From assembly GCA_949358305.1 (NCBI GenBank), contig OX442314.1, forward strand, positions 16,051,060 to 16,115,059: DNA of 64,000 nt. The letters run 5' to 3'. The position numbers and the translations under genes were made by a program. Positions within the stretch are counted from its first letter, which is position 1. Every line of letters begins with the position of its first letter. Of this stretch, positions 20,408-34,595 are shown in pieces. Source of the stretch: Strigamia acuminata. Taxonomy: Eukaryota; Arthropoda; Chilopoda; Geophilomorpha; Linotaeniidae. Under the pieces are notes generated by a model. That model had not been told where the DNA came from, searched no databases, and saw nothing but the letters and a program-made list of their open reading frames with translations.

Positions 20408-21538
20408 AATCCACTAACCGGCAAAGAGCTCCTTACGATCACAAAGAATGCTTCAACACACAAAAACTCTAGCTAAAATAAATGACGCAACATATTACGC
20501 TACTTCACGAATACACATAAAGCTTGTTTTTAATGGTGTGATTTGTTATTTACAGGAATTGCGTGTGTACGCATTTATCGTGACATCAAGAATTACTCAT
20601 TAAAATCAATTTTCTTTCGACCCGCCCTTTCACTCTATTGATTAACAAATATGAATTGTAAATAAAGCCGGAAGTTCGTGTTTAATGCCTATAAAAACCG
20701 ATTTCACCCCATGCACAATTACAATTATCACTATTTAATAAACACGCGATTAAATTAACTAAAATACTTTTCTTCATATTAAATTAATGCTTTATTTGGA
20801 TATTGCTCTAAATCCTCTTTTATTTCTTTCTTCTAATTTCATTTCGTTTATGGCGCAAATGAATAAAACTGTCGACACTTACACTTGCCCACAAGGATGT
20901 CGTAACCTTAAATTATCAAACACATTAACCTTCGACCTTAATGTTTTTGTGGAAAGTCCAACAACCTCTCGCAAACAACTGCTGAAATCATGCCAAGTTG
21001 GAAACATTCCTATCCCCCCCACCCCGCCCGAAACTATAGTTTGAGCCTGGAACCTCCACTTTTAACAAGAATCTCACAAATGTGTTTTCCACAATTCAAC
21101 CATTTCGGCGAGTAGTATGTTACAAACGACAAAGTAATATTTGACAAATGTAATTGTGGCTCGGTCGCCAGCATCCCCGAGTCATCCACCCTTTACCCAC
21201 ACCGGACAGGGTTCGGGGGATAGGGACACTAATCCCAAGAACAGAAATGTAAATTCTTTGTTTTTAAATAAATTTAGTCTAACACAAATTTGCAACCGCA
21301 ATGTTTGACTCACAGTAGTGTATATTAAAGAGTTTCATTGAATGTACTGTTTTGTAATTGGTGATTTTCTGCTAATCACAAAATCAATAATTTTTGATGC
21401 CATTAAATGCAATTGCACAATTTTGCGTTTGATTGAACTATTCTCAGATCCTGAAAAACTGTAAAATGCAATACAGAAAATTATGTTTACAATTCACACA
21501 CAAAACAAAAAATTTAAAAATTAGTTACAAATAAATAG
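20408..21538. other. Intergenic, nothing recognised
   Basis: AT-rich DNA. A GC-richer patch at 21155-21240 (ATCCCCGAGTCATCC, GGTTCGGGGGAT) stands out but I cannot assign it. Confidence 0.4.
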
Positions 21539-21609
21539 GTGCATTCAATTTCAAACCGATTACATAAACTTGATTACTGAATCGGTTTTTGACTTTGAAT
21601 GACTTTGAT
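21539..21609. mobile_element. Small GGTGCATTCA-type MITE
   Basis: It begins with TA then GGTGCATTCAATTTCAAACC. The inverted partners AACCGATT / AATCGGTT and CATTCAAAGTC (reverse strand) form a hairpin of about 70 bp. The right terminus is eroded (GAATGACTTTG instead of GAATGCACC). Confidence 0.55.
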
Positions 21610-24381
21610 TCTAGTAAATCTAGAGCATACACAGTTATGACTTAAGTGATCTGAAATCAAGTTCTCTCGATTCCAAAACTATAGTTTTGAACCCAAAATG
21701 GTATCTAGAAGAGATATCATAGATTTAATATATTTGATATAAATCCACAAATAATTTCTTATCAGGAAATGAATTTATTAATACACGATACTCATTTCTT
21801 GATAAGAAATTATTCAGATAAATATACCTCTGCTAAAGTTCTCACCCCCAATCTATTGGATTTCAATATACATTGGGACAAAATATTATACTGGTCCATA
21901 ATACATGGAGACAAAAAATACGGAGCTACTAATTGTACGGCCGCGTCCATTTTGACAGGTCTCAAATTCACATAAACTGCCTGTAGCTTGCCTTTACGAT
22001 TTTGCAATTTTCTTCTCCTGCGTTTATGTAATTATCCACATTATTTGTAAAACTACCTAATCTCACATGCAAAATTGTTAAAATAGCAAAATTTCAAAAT
22101 TGTGCCCCATTAATGGAGGTCTATAATTGTTTCACAAAGTAAGAAGAGAAATTTGAAGAGTGGCAAATAAAATTGACGTATGTAGTTTTTTTTCCTCAAA
22201 ATAAATAAATAACGAAATAAATAAATAAATAAATAAATAAATAAATGAATATTTTTTTGCACATTACATCACATCCATGAAGCCAGATCATTTCCCAAAG
22301 CAATAAAGCATGTTAGGTGCTCACGGTGTGCACACATATGTCATCAGATGGTGCCGTCGCTTGCACATGAGCCCCTGGGGTTGTAGATCAAGGCCATTTG
22401 CCTGGCCAAGAGGCCTGTACATGATTGCTCAAACTAAAATCATGCTGCAAAAGAATAATGATCCTGGTACGAGCCTAGCAAGTCCGAATATTTCACTAAT
22501 GCATTCGTAATAAATAAGCAGCGATGTCTGACATACTTCCTTTCATAAAACAATACAAGATTACTCTTCTCAGACGTGCAGAGGCAGTTTATACGAGTCA
22601 AAAGTACTACAACTCTTGATTCAGTGCATAACAAAACAATACGCAAATGACAAAAAAAAGTAATTCGTTGTAACGAGTTATAGCCCTAACGAGTAAACCA
22701 TGTTCTCTAGAATAAATGTATGGCATGACTCACGAGTCAAGTGCTAACACACCAGATGCACTGCCGCATTTCGCTAGCAATAGGATCATTCGTATACAAA
22801 AAGACCACTTTGTTATAACAAAGGAAAATTGGGATTCAAAGTACGTGAATAGCGAATAGTAAACGGATTCGGGATGTAAACTGTAATAAAAACATCAAAA
22901 TAACGTAATAAAACATCAAAATTACGCAATAAAACATGAAAATAACATGTGTAGTATTAATTATATGCTCAAACTGAATGTTAGTCATAATAGAATGAAT
23001 TAAAACAGACCTTTAATTGATGGTTCCGAATTATTGAACTTCAAATTGATTGATCGCTTCGCTCCAGATCAACAATAAGCGAATAAATGCCACACGTTGA
23101 CTCGCTTCAGCCTCCTGCAGCAATCGCCTTATCAACCATGGCCTAGAATCAAATATGTATGTATTCTTGATTTTTATCTTTGACAAAACAAATTTTAATT
23201 TAAGAGAAACCTTGAAAATATTCAATCGATTCACGAACAGGATGTGGAATCTTGAAATTCAAAAAATTCAAATTAATTACGACCGTGAGCGTGTCCTGTC
23301 ATATCTAGTTTGCTTTATAAAACTAGTTATTTTAAATAATAATAGAAAATTCAAATAATAACGGGACAAAAACCCTTACTGACCTCTCCCCACTCTTGCC
23401 ACCGTGTCAGGAAAAATGACACACAAGAGGACGCGACTATCGCCATCGAGTGTGTATTGTTTGTTTCACCAAACCAAAATGGTATCTATTATTTAAGATG
23501 CAACCCTGCCCAGTAAGCTATACGTGGCGAGACTATTAATTGCCCGATGGTATTTTTATCATGGTGATAATGATTTACTGTTTGCGTGCCTGTTTAACCG
23601 TGTTTAACGGTTTAGCTGTCATGTCAGCAGACAATGTCGCCGTGGGATTAATCCTGCTTCTAGTGACAACGAAAACGAGGTCCCTGTGGAATCTCTATGA
23701 GGAGGAATAGAATGGACACCTTGCGGTTGGTGAATGATGTCCATTTTAGAGGACAAATAATTTGCACAAGAACGAAAGCCATATTTGTCAGATAATTTGT
23801 TTTTTCTTTTCTTTTCTCGTTTCTGTCTTTTCTGTTTTTCAATAAACTTCTGCAACTGCAATGAGACTTGGCGATTTCCGCACTCCAGTTTTTTTTTATA
23901 GCGTCGTTGCAATCACACCGCAGCACGGCACTCCTTACATGTCCAAACAATATAAATTTTATTTACTGGCATACGCAATTTGAAGATTTGTCTTGTCTTT
24001 CCTTCCCTTCTGTACACTTTAAGAAAAATTAACAAGTCTCTGAAGAATAACTGTTAAATTTTTCGAATTATCTTTTCATTGTACTGTATCTAACAAAAAA
24101 CAAATTCTGGTTGAGCAGTTGTTTGTTGCTTGGCTACAGACCGATCCTTCCAGCATGTATAACTAGCTTTTTGATTTTAAAGATGGAGTCCATGCCACCA
24201 GATCTGGTGAACTAGGTTAGTTTGAGTTAGGTTTGAGTTAACACGATTCAAGTGCTCTTATATTCTGTTAATTTAAGACTTTTTTCTGTTTTTTTGTTTA
24301 GTTTACACAAGCCCCAATTGTGGTTTTCCGTAGCTTCCTAAAGGTGCTATGCTAACGACTGTCGTTTTTGTACGTTAAAGC
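21610..24381. other. Intergenic with (AAAT)n microsatellite
   Basis: No gene is recognised. A pure ATAA/AAAT microsatellite lies at 22199-22250. A pyrimidine-rich run is at 23795-23840. Confidence 0.4.
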
Positions 24382-24450
24382 ATGGACCTACATGTACTGG
24401 ACTGCGCGCAGTAAATGGCGCCGAGGCTGAAAGAGGAGGCGACATCAGCA
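24382..24450 (+). CDS. Candidate first exon of an unknown gene (partial)
   Basis: A local GC-rich, CpG-containing patch carries ATGGCGCCGAGGCTGAAAGA (start 24415), encoding MAPRLKEEATSA. A strong donor GCA|GTAAGT follows at 24451, phase 0. Upstream is a 10-codon ORF (ATG at 24382, MDLHVLDCAQ) whose TAA (24412-24414) directly abuts the ATG at 24415. I found no second exon, so this may be a 5' exon with a long intron, or chance. The residues do not let me name a family. Confidence 0.3.
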
Positions 24451-26130
24451 GTAAGTCACCTGTGGTTAAAATTTACTCCAGTTGTTTTTGTTTAGTGCGT
24501 GTATAAAAACAAATAAATTTGAATATGGAACACAGTCTATCCCCGGTACTACTATTTGGTAAGATTTAAGTCGTCACTGTCACACAGGATACGGTTGACT
24601 TGTTTTTTACCCAAACTTCATTAGTGTTCATTTAGACAAGGAAAAAACAAGCTAAATTTAACTTATTTTTCTGACACATTTAATTGTTTTCTGTTGCTAG
24701 TAACATTTGACGTAAAAACTTTCGTGCGATGCCGTACTTTTATTTGTTTGTATCTTAGCAGTTATTTAATATTTACTTGCATAACGGAAGGCAAATATTA
24801 TTCATACGTATCAACCGAAAATATAAATCGAAAATAAATATTTAAGTAAGGTATGAAACTTATGAGTGCCGCCATTGCCACAACATTGAAATAAATTGAA
24901 TGGATGTTTTATCAATCACACGTCCGATATAAATTGAGTTTTTGGAAAAGACTTCACTCAGACACCACTTGTAATGAAATTTGCAACTCCAGAGCCAAAG
25001 TGGTATCAAACTTTGTCCGCATCAAGACAAACAAAACAAAGCTCAATAGACGGCTTTAGTTTTCCACACTGAAAGGATCTAACGCTATTATATTTAAATC
25101 CTCTAATCCTTAAGCTGATGTGTAAGTTCAGCAAACGTGCTTTCTCAACTGCTTCAATAAACCTATATTTTTTCAACATTTTTTTTGTTTCATTCAAAAA
25201 TGTCAAACTCGCAAATTAATTTTATCTTTTTTTGTATCGATTTTTTTTGTCAGCAGAATATGAAATTATAATTATCGGTAATATAGAAAATTGATTATTT
25301 ATAGTTTTATACGGTATGACAAAACAAGGACCTTGATGAAACTTTCTGAAAACGCGAAAACTGACAGGTAATTAATTCTCTCTCTGTCTCTAATAATGTT
25401 CAACTATAAAAAACAATAGTGACTTGATTAATGATTTTGTTGGTAAAAACAAAAATAATTACAAAAAGGAAAGAGAAACGAAAGGGAGAAGTAAGATTAG
25501 GTTTATTTACTTATTGGGCCGTCTGTGCGTGATCTCTGAGCAGCTCGATTACATGGTTTTTCTATATGCTCGTATATTATCAGAGATATCAAACAAATTA
25601 CTCGATAGCTGACATAGAGTAAGATCCTCGAGGTAGAAAACCATAAGGATGTAATAGAACTTTCGACACATTTCCAAATACGTCGGAAACAATAAAAGAA
25701 AATTTTAACTTGAGGCGAAATGAAAGGTTTAAGATTTACAGTAACTCGAATCGATACAGCGAGGAGTTCAAGAGTAAATAGTATATCCTGAAAATATAAA
25801 TTTAATTCCTTTCGACTAGACCATTCCCAACTGTTTTCAAATTTAACGCGAGCGGACAGATAGAAATAAATAGAAGTCGAGTTCAGATTTCTACTGAAAA
25901 TTGAATGAATTATCGGTGTTATCAAAATCATAAATCTTTGTTTCCTTCATATTTATGATCGTACATAACTGATAACACCTTGAGGTGAACGCTCTTTTTC
26001 TCATCTCATTTTTCATGTTCCACTGCAGAGTTGTCTTAAGGTTAAAGCAACACCGCTATTGTAGTCCTCACCCACAGCCGTGTTTGTATTATTTAAAAAT
26101 ATTAATTACACCGTCAATTCTACTACAGTT
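24451..26130. other. Intergenic or intronic, nothing recognised
   Basis: AT-rich. A 142-codon minus-strand ORF at 25503-25931 is longer than most here. It has no motif I recognise and an ordinary AT-biased residue content, so I leave it uncalled. Confidence 0.35.
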
Positions 26131-26233
26131 ATAAAGTCATGTTTAACTTGGGAGTTAAACATGTTTTTTGCCCACGGGATCAAGACAAGCATTTTAAAAT
26201 GCTATTTAGTCTAAATTACTTTGTGAGTGCGCA
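26131..26233. mobile_element. Degenerate GGCGCATTCA-family MITE
   Basis: It contains TATAAAGTCATGTTTAAC near the left end and AAAATGCTATTTAGTCTAAA followed by GAGTGCGCATTA on the right. These match the interior and right end of the element at 13426. The left terminus is lost. Confidence 0.6.
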
Positions 26234-29200
26234 TTACTTTCAGTTTTGTTTAGCAATATTAATAATTTTTAAAGCAAGCTGACCAAATGATATTTTCCAT
26301 GTCCATGTATTGAAGACGCTAAAAACAGATTGTGTAGTCTGTATAAGCTTATACTATGTAATAACAAAATAAACAACAACCGCGCAGCTGAACTTCATTA
26401 CTCTGATCCGCTTAAGGCAATCAAATATCAGATAAAAATGACAAATTATATTCTGTCCTCTAACACGTTCTCTGAATTAATCACATTTTTATGCCTTTTA
26501 AATTATTTGTTTCGCGCGCAGAAATGAGCAGCAATACTAAGGGGATACTATCAATTTGTATGAAACTTTACGAGCAAGAAGTTGAAGTTGTTTATCTTTA
26601 TTTTACTTAATAAATATTGTGAGATAAAAATGTTGCGTTAAAAAATATTTTATTCGCCATAAAACGTATTAAAGTGGGAACTACGCTTTAAACAAAGTTC
26701 TGCAGATAAGGAAAAAATTTATTTCGGTTTGTGGAAATTAAATAAAATTGTGTGCTTTTTTTGTAGTACCACTTTACGACTTTACTGAAATTTTGAGAAA
26801 GAAAAAAATTATACTGTTTAAAATTAAAGTTTATTTTTAAAGTGAGTGTAAAATAAATCAAATTATAGTCTTGCTGTGCTATTTCTTAAGTACATAGTCA
26901 GGGGGAGGAATGTTAATTAATATGGTTTTTGATGTAAATGAAGGGTGTCACAAATGACAATAAAAACGGAACCAAGTGCTAACAAATCTTAAGGTATGTC
27001 TTCTTGTACAAACACATTTCCGTCAGAAGAACGTCATGCCAGGAATTTATTTTGTTAGCTTAGTTTTTTCAGTTTTTAACAACTTTTTTTAAAAAAAAAA
27101 AAAAAGTAAACTTGTTTAAATTAATTAAAAAAGTTATGTAGATTTTTTATACCACTCTTGATAGCGTTTCACACTTTTAACACTCGGATTAATTACTGCT
27201 TCGTTTAGTACATACTATTTCCGGAGTTTTAATTAGTATTTTCTTGCGCCTGGAATTAGGGGTTAAACCAACTCACAAGCAAATATGAAAGCTGAGTTTT
27301 AATCTTGTTTTTAATGTGAAATTATAGCACTACTAACGTATATTAATTCATAATTTTTTTTTATTGAAAAATACTTATTTTTCGTAAGAATTTTTATTTT
27401 TTTTATTTTACTTTTTTCAGTGTTGTAGTTAATGCTTTTATAAAAAAAAGTTGTAAAAGTTAGAAGAAAATTTTGTTTACGAACTTCGAAAAACCGCAAA
27501 AGGCGTAAACATATTTTCTTTATTGGAAATCTTTTTTCCTTACGCTCGCTAACTATAAAATTGTCATAAAGAGAGGTTTTTTTAGATCTCGTCTTTTTTT
27601 ATATTTTATTTTTAAAGACTTCTTTTGATGTTAATCTCATCTTTACTCAAGAAATATGCGTTAACTCGGTGTTGGTGTGGACGAATTCTCTTTTATTGAC
27701 TTTCATTTATGACAAGTTGTAGTTGCTCGACGAATATTTTCCTAACGATTCATTTAGTATGCAAAATGCAGTCACGCAGAATGAAGAGACAAATTAATCA
27801 GGTGTATAAAACTGACGCCATCTTAATCCTGTTGATTCATGCGAATGTCCTAAACCGTGTTTATCACATTTTCATTGCAGGGGAGCTTGTATACATGGGC
27901 TTTGCTGTAACGCACGGTTTGTGTTTTTATAATATTTTGGCAACAGGAAAAGATAAATTTGACAGTTCCAATCAAATATTTATATTAAATTAAATTTCGA
28001 TAAAAAGCAAAAAAAGATGAAAAATGGTATTGGCCTACGGAGAACTATTTATATTTATAAACTTAATTTATTAAAGTGATACACGTTAATAAATTTTTAA
28101 AAAAAGTGTTGAAATTTATTTACGTAGAAACTTTATTGATTTTTTTATTTCTGTAATGAATTAACATAAAAAAACTAATGCAATAAACTGAATTTTAAAA
28201 TCTGAATTAATAAAAAAAAAAGTATTGAATTTTAAAGAAGAAATTAAATTACCAGTATGCTTTAATTATACATAATTGCTTTTATATCGGACAGCCCCTG
28301 GCTTGTAAAATAAAATAAAGAATATTTTTTCATTTTTTGCACCCAAAATAAAAATTATTCTAAATTAGATTTTTAAAACCCGCAGATTTTTAAAACCCGC
28401 AATTATTATTCTCGTTAAATTTAAATAGAAAAATTATATGTCCGTTTTAACTACGTAATTTCATCGGAACTTTCTTTAATTAGCTCAAGTAATTAGTTAA
28501 AATTAATTTCAAGTTGAAGCTTCTAAGCAGTAAAATTTTTAAAACATGTTAATCTTTCTTCTTTTTTTAAGTTACATACAATACTACAAGTGCAAATTAA
28601 GATAAATTTAATAGGAACAGATGCGACTCGGAGACCTACTTAGGATACTTGCACTTAAAGCTTTATTTTAATTTCTTGTACTTTATCTAAACAAACACAC
28701 ACTTCCATTGATGACACATTAAACCGGTAACTAATTCTCGCAATTTATCATTCATTGAAGGGTATTATCTGCATGACTTACATCTCCTTTGGGTGTAGTA
28801 TTTTTAATTCATGATTATCAGGCTGAGCAATATGTTAACACACTTCAGACTTCACTTCATCTTGTGTTTACAACAAAACTCGTTTAGTTCCTCCTTTAAG
28901 CCTACTTTAACGGTAAATGGATTGTGATATTTCTTGAGCAAAGAGCGCGATAGAAATTATTGTTGTCACTCTTATCAAGTCGTAAAATAATTTATGAGAA
29001 GAGACTGAACCATTCACACAAGATAGCCTAAATTTCATTAAGTGCACTTTTCGCGGCTAAACAAAGGAAAGTTGACTTAAAAGTATCTGTAATAAAAGTG
29101 GAGTGCAAGACGAATACTATGTATACAATCTAAACACAGAATGCGGTATTGGGGGGAAATAAATCTAAGTATTTTATGGACCGAGAATTCAATTTCACGC

Positions 29201-30112
29201 AATTCGTAACTGGTAACTTTGCAGTTACGTTTCCATTCTGATTTGTCAGATGATGATTTAGGAAGTTGAAAAGTTGTTTTCATAAGCTTAATGAACTTTA
29301 ATTGGAATTAAATAGATTAGGAACTAAAAAGGGAATGTACTTAAAAAGGTGTTATTTTAATCTTGAAAGCATTTTTGTGAGGAATCGGTTTTTTCTCACT
29401 GCAACTACACTTAAAAAATTTGATTTCGGCCAAGATCTCTTAGTGCTCCATTAGCGGTTTCTTTATTTCTGTATTTTTTTTTTTTTACAAAATAAATGTA
29501 ATTTCTGGAGAATTTCGTGCGCTTTTTTCAGAGTAAAAAAGAAAAGTTGAGATTTGAATCTTGCCGATAAGGATTAAATTAACATTTTGTTCTTTTGACC
29601 TTAAACATATCTGTAGGCAGAATCGTGACGTAAGAATGTCATTACATGTAGTGAGATGAATAAATAAGTGGGTTAACTTGCTCACAGTCGATACAATAAG
29701 TTAATACAGTGTTATAGATTTTGAAAATCGAATATTATTTTATTTTAAAGATAAAAATGAAAAATTACATCAAATTAAGCGTTATTTTCATGTAAAACAT
29801 GTGGCTTGGATTAATTAAGAATTATTTTTGACGTTTGGCAACTTTGAACATGAGCATTGCAGTCAAACCACCATTAAAAACACCCCGAAATTTATTTGAA
29901 ATATTGAAAACCAATACGTTTTAAATTCATCAAAGTTTGCAGTAACTACCTTTATTTCATTAAAACTTTTTTAAAAAAAATAAAATTTAAATTAATAAAG
30001 TTATTAAAACTTACAAAGAAACATCAATAAATCAAGGAACTCCATAAAACACAATAAGAAAAAAAAGAGCTAAAAGTGCAATTGCATGATGAACATTAAA
30101 TTTTAATCTTAC
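26234..30112. other. AT-rich DNA, nothing recognised
   Basis: Very AT-rich sequence without supported genes. A 17-bp direct repeat (AGATTTTTAAAACCCGC twice) lies near 28370-28402. Confidence 0.4.
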
Positions 30113-30287
30113 CTTTTTTGTTGAGCCGAAAATTGGGGATCTTATTTGGGCGTAGTCCAAGACGAGTTGTGGAAAAATTTCTGTGCCACTCACCGACCGC
30201 GCCGCAATCTTACTCTGGGTTGGGGGAAGTCCACTTGTCAATGGAGGGTTGCAACGTGTAGACCAATTGAATTCAACACCATATTAA
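30113..30287 (-). CDS. Candidate minus-strand coding exon, unknown gene
   Basis: In an otherwise AT-rich region this GC-richer stretch is open on the minus strand for about 58 codons and ends at a strong donor AAG|GTAAGA (exon end 30113, phase 0). The peptide includes SKIAARSVSGTEIFPQLVLD and YAQIRSPIFGSTKK. A pyrimidine-rich acceptor candidate, CTTCCCCCAACCCAG, precedes SKIAA. There is no ATG in the open stretch, so it would be an internal exon. I do not recognise the product and found no neighbouring exons. Confidence 0.3.
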
Positions 30288-33200
30288 TCATAATAATTAC
30301 CCAAACAGTACATTTATTATGGTATTAAAATTTATTCGAAACAAAAAAATAAAAGAAATCTCTCTTAGCAGATTTAAATACCTTTTATTCATTCATATTT
30401 TTGCTTGTGATGAAAATGGATGAGCTTTATCATTTGAATATAAAACTGTCGCAACTGGAGTCAAAATCTTATCTCCAATCTTGCATACTGCTTTTTAGCC
30501 AGACGATAAACTTTGTTAGAAATTCGGTTCGATAATGATTCAATTCGTTTGCAAATAGATCTTCCCGGGTAGATCAATTACAAGCGATTTGTCTTTCGCT
30601 GTGTGCGCGGCTCAATTAAGTTTAATTTTACTACAGGTCGTGCCATAACTTGGTTAAACGATTCTAATCAAAGCAAACAAGAAATTCCCCAAAAACATTC
30701 ACATGATCAAATATTTCTATTTTAAATTACCCGAACCATTTTAATCGTTGATTTATTATTATTATTAGGCTTATGGATAATGATAAAACCCATAAATTCC
30801 AATAACATAACTTATTTTTATATTCAGAAATTAATCGACGTGAAATTAACGTGCAAAACACGCCACAAACATGCTACATGTCATCATTTTTGTTTTTATG
30901 ATTTAGAATGCAGTAAGGCTTATTTTAATAAATTGGCATATAACAAAGACCATGACAACATTGAAATGTTTGCACCGATGAGTATGTCTTCTTCAACATA
31001 AGCTTACAGGTGAAAATTCTAATTCCATCTACCATCATAATTTCTCTTTTTCTGACTATTTTTACTCTTAGATTCTGCAGGTAGAAATGATGTTTTTGTT
31101 GCATCACAGCATAGAGAATTTGGATTATAGAGAATTATGTAGTCGATTTGACCGATTACCTGCAGATTAATTGTGGTGAAACACTGAAAGCGGTGTTATT
31201 GTAGCAGGCTTAGCAACGGCTTTGCACGATTTGTCAGAAGTTGAATAATTAAGTTCTACAAACTCTATCGATTCAAGTTTGATTGCTTTGACGCCACTAA
31301 CTTGACACTTTTGTCAATAGAGACGACCCACAGTTACGTCAATGATGCGTCATTTGACTTTTTTGTTTACTTGTTGACTTGTTTTCATCAAGATTTTCTG
31401 CAATTTTGTTTCTGCGAATATATTTTCATTATCGACGAAGCAAATCGAGGATATTTTGTTTTTAACAAATATATTATATACAAATCGATTAATTTCAAAT
31501 GTCATTTGAAGTTTTCTCAACATTTATCCCCATCATCTTGAAAGCGACACAAAAAAATGAAAGTTTGTGATTGTATTTTTTGTTTGTTACGAAAACAAGT
31601 TTTTGTGGTGGTGCCATTTATTTCCTTTATTTATTTCTTGAGGAAAGTTATGTTAGAATTACAAGGATTCGTTTGGTTGCTTCGTCTAGGTAAAGTTATG
31701 CTGCATGACTCTCGTTGACTGATTTATCCGAGGAAGTTTATCCTTAATTTCGTTTTTCATTCTTTTAAGCTGCTTATTCAGTTGCTATAGAAAAATGTGT
31801 TGCCATAGAAACACTGAAAAGAGAAGGCCAATGTGGAATTAGTGGCAGATGTCAAAGCGGCACATCAAACTACAAAAAAAAAATAAAAAAAAATAAAACA
31901 TGTTTTTCTTTCAGTAAACTTTAGTCTTCAAAACAATTGATCGTTCGTTGAACTTTAATTGAGAACTCACTAATGTTCTTAAAATGATGCAAAAATCGAA
32001 GTTCTTTCTTTTGTTTTGCACGTCACAATATCTACAAAAGTAGTGCCATTTACATTCTTGTAGATAAGGTTAAGTATAGATCAATATTCAGCAAAGGAAA
32101 CTAAGGCCTTTTTTTCCTTTTCAGTTTCAATGTAATGAGTTTCTAAATCTATTGCACGAATCAGTTGAAATGAATGCCTTTTTTCCATTGAATGTTAGCT
32201 TATGCAATGATCATTTCCATTGCAAGTTCCACTTTTATGGTATGTTTTAAATGTTTGTGATTATATTTTGTTTCAGATTATTGCCGTGGGTTACTAGACT
32301 TACATACGGTTACTTCTTGAAGTGCATCGTCCATGGGCTTATAAGAATTAATTAACAATTCTCCTGTGTGTTTAATTATTTTTGTAAGAAGCAGTGGAGA
32401 TTAAACTAGCAGCATAAAGATCCTATTTGTGAAATTAAGAACAGTTTTTGTTTGTATATTGCAATAAGTTGGAGATAAAAATCAAGAGAATTGTCTAAAT
32501 CAATTTATTGCTCGCGTGTGTTTACTTTTAATGCCAAACACGAAAACAATGAAACACAAAAAAGTGTTTACGGATGTTTAAACGTGATAAGAAAAATAAA
32601 ATTACTCGCTTTTTGAAGTGTTGTGCACAGTATGAACACAATAAAGTTGTAATTGCAAGTGAAAACTGCCGTTGAATAAACGTTAATAACTGTGACTGAG
32701 CAGCATATTCTAAATACGGAGTATGTGTCGACGAATTTACACATAATATTAATTGTACTGTCTGTAATTAAAAGCAGAGTGAATGCATGCATTTCTTAAT
32801 TACGTAATTATGCTGCCGCTTGATGACAGCCACAGTAATCGCGAATCTTGAATTCTGATGACTGGAATAAAAAAATGTTAGAAAAGATGAAAAAGCAAAG
32901 TTTTACCACAATCTCATTAGTCATATCTGTTGGCGTATTTTGCCATTTTTTTCAGTAACCAACTCTTTTTGCTCTAGATCTATAGATAATATCATCACGT
33001 CTTTAAAAGAAATGGAATTTTAAAATTTAAAAACAAAAACTTCCGAGCAAAATCAAACCGGTTCCAAAGAAACCCAAGAAATTTCATTTTCTTTTAATAT
33101 TTTTTTTCATGCCGTAATAATAAAATAATAAAGTGTCTCCATCGATTGACTTTAAAATAACTTTTTATTTAGTTTATAAATATAAAACGTTGTTTTTTTT

Positions 33201-34360
33201 GTATATGTTAACATTTTTTGGAAATTTCGTACTTCTCGGAACTTTGGTCGATCATATATGGAGCGTTTTTATAGCTTTTGGCTCTTCTCTTTTACGTTTT
33301 ATGACATAGAATATTTGTTCATTGGAATTTTGGACATGCTTCTTGCTGATCTGTATTGTAACATTTTTGCACGTCGCGTTGCACAAGTCGTTTAGGAACC
33401 GCCGAGGTCATCAACTTTGTGCACTTAGTCGACTGGTAATTACCTTGTTGCTACAATTAAAAGTACGAGAGTTTCTTGAAACAATTACTTTGTTTTCACT
33501 TGGTGGGTTTACTCCACTCCTTAATGTACATCACCGCATTTTCAAATGACTTTCTATTGCAATATTTGCAATATTTGCAACGTCACAAAGAACTAAAAAT
33601 TATCTAATTCATTTAAGTCACTTGAAACTTTTTGTGTTGAGTGTAACGTTGATAGTTGTTTGGTTACATTATTTCTGTAATTGGAATTTATTAGAGACAA
33701 AATGTTGGCATTTTGATCTTGTAAATTGGAAATAATGATTTTCATCCGATTGCAGAATCAGAATCCAAGTCAGTAGCCGTATGAAGGATGGAAAACCATT
33801 AATTTAGTAACTCCCAGGCCAAATATTAGGATTTATTTTTAACATTTTACTGCTTGAGGGAGTTGAAATCTCCAAACATCAACATGATTACCAAATTCAA
33901 ACCAAATCGCTTCACATAACTCAAAGATTTCAGAAACATCTGACTTATTACAGTAAAAACTCGTTTGTGCTAACCGTTATACTATTTTTCAGCATCGTTT
34001 TTTACATTAAATGTGTTGACGTGCGATTGCGGTGTTATTACAATAGCAGTCAGAACTTCTCCACAAGTCACCACTCAGTTAAAGGAAATTGGATTAAAGT
34101 AGAAAAAAGAAGTTCTACAGTCTAGTAGCAGAGACGGCTCAGAGAGAGAAAAAAAAAACCTCCATTTCAAGAAAAGGAAGAGAAGAAAAGAAAAGAAATC
34201 GCAGCTTTTCAACACGTCGCATGACAACTAAAAGAGGTAATCAATGCTAACCTTTAACTGGCACATCTCATCAAATTTAACCGCTTTGTAAAATTTTTCA
34301 TTACGGTACGGAATAACATTGTTGCAACAATCTCTAGCTGCATTATATTTAATATTTATT
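30288..34360. other. AT-rich DNA, nothing recognised
   Basis: No gene or repeat is supported. Short ORFs are at chance level. A purine-rich run lies at 34141-34200. Confidence 0.4.
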
Positions 34361-34595
34361 TTTAGCCGACCGTGAAATTATTGATTACGTAGTTAAAACA
34401 AATTTAGTCATTCACTGAAAATTCCTTTCAAGTTTATTTTTGTATTTCATTTATTTGAATTTTAATGAGGCATTTTTAGCCGACCGTGAAATTATTGATT
34501 ACGTACCGGTAGTTTAAAGCAAATTCAGTCATTCACTGAAAATTCCTTTCAAGTTTATTTTTGTATTTTATTTATTTGGATTTTAATGAGGCATT
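34361..34595 (+). repeat. Tandem duplication of about 114 bp
   Basis: Two adjacent copies start TTTAGCCGACCGTGAAATTA (34361 and 34475) and run through TTCACTGAAAATTCC and TTTTAATGAGGCATT. They differ by a small CCGGTA-containing insertion and a few substitutions. Confidence 0.93.

Noticed and set aside
22199-22250. CRISPR-like array
   Set aside because: It is a simple AAAT microsatellite. The 22-bp array at 18.3-18.85 kb also lacks unique spacers, so neither is CRISPR.
25503-25931. 142-codon minus-strand ORF as a receptor fragment
   Set aside because: It is long for this DNA, but it shows no family motif, no clear membrane-segment pattern and no splice partners. Chance in a run of low stop density remains the simplest explanation.
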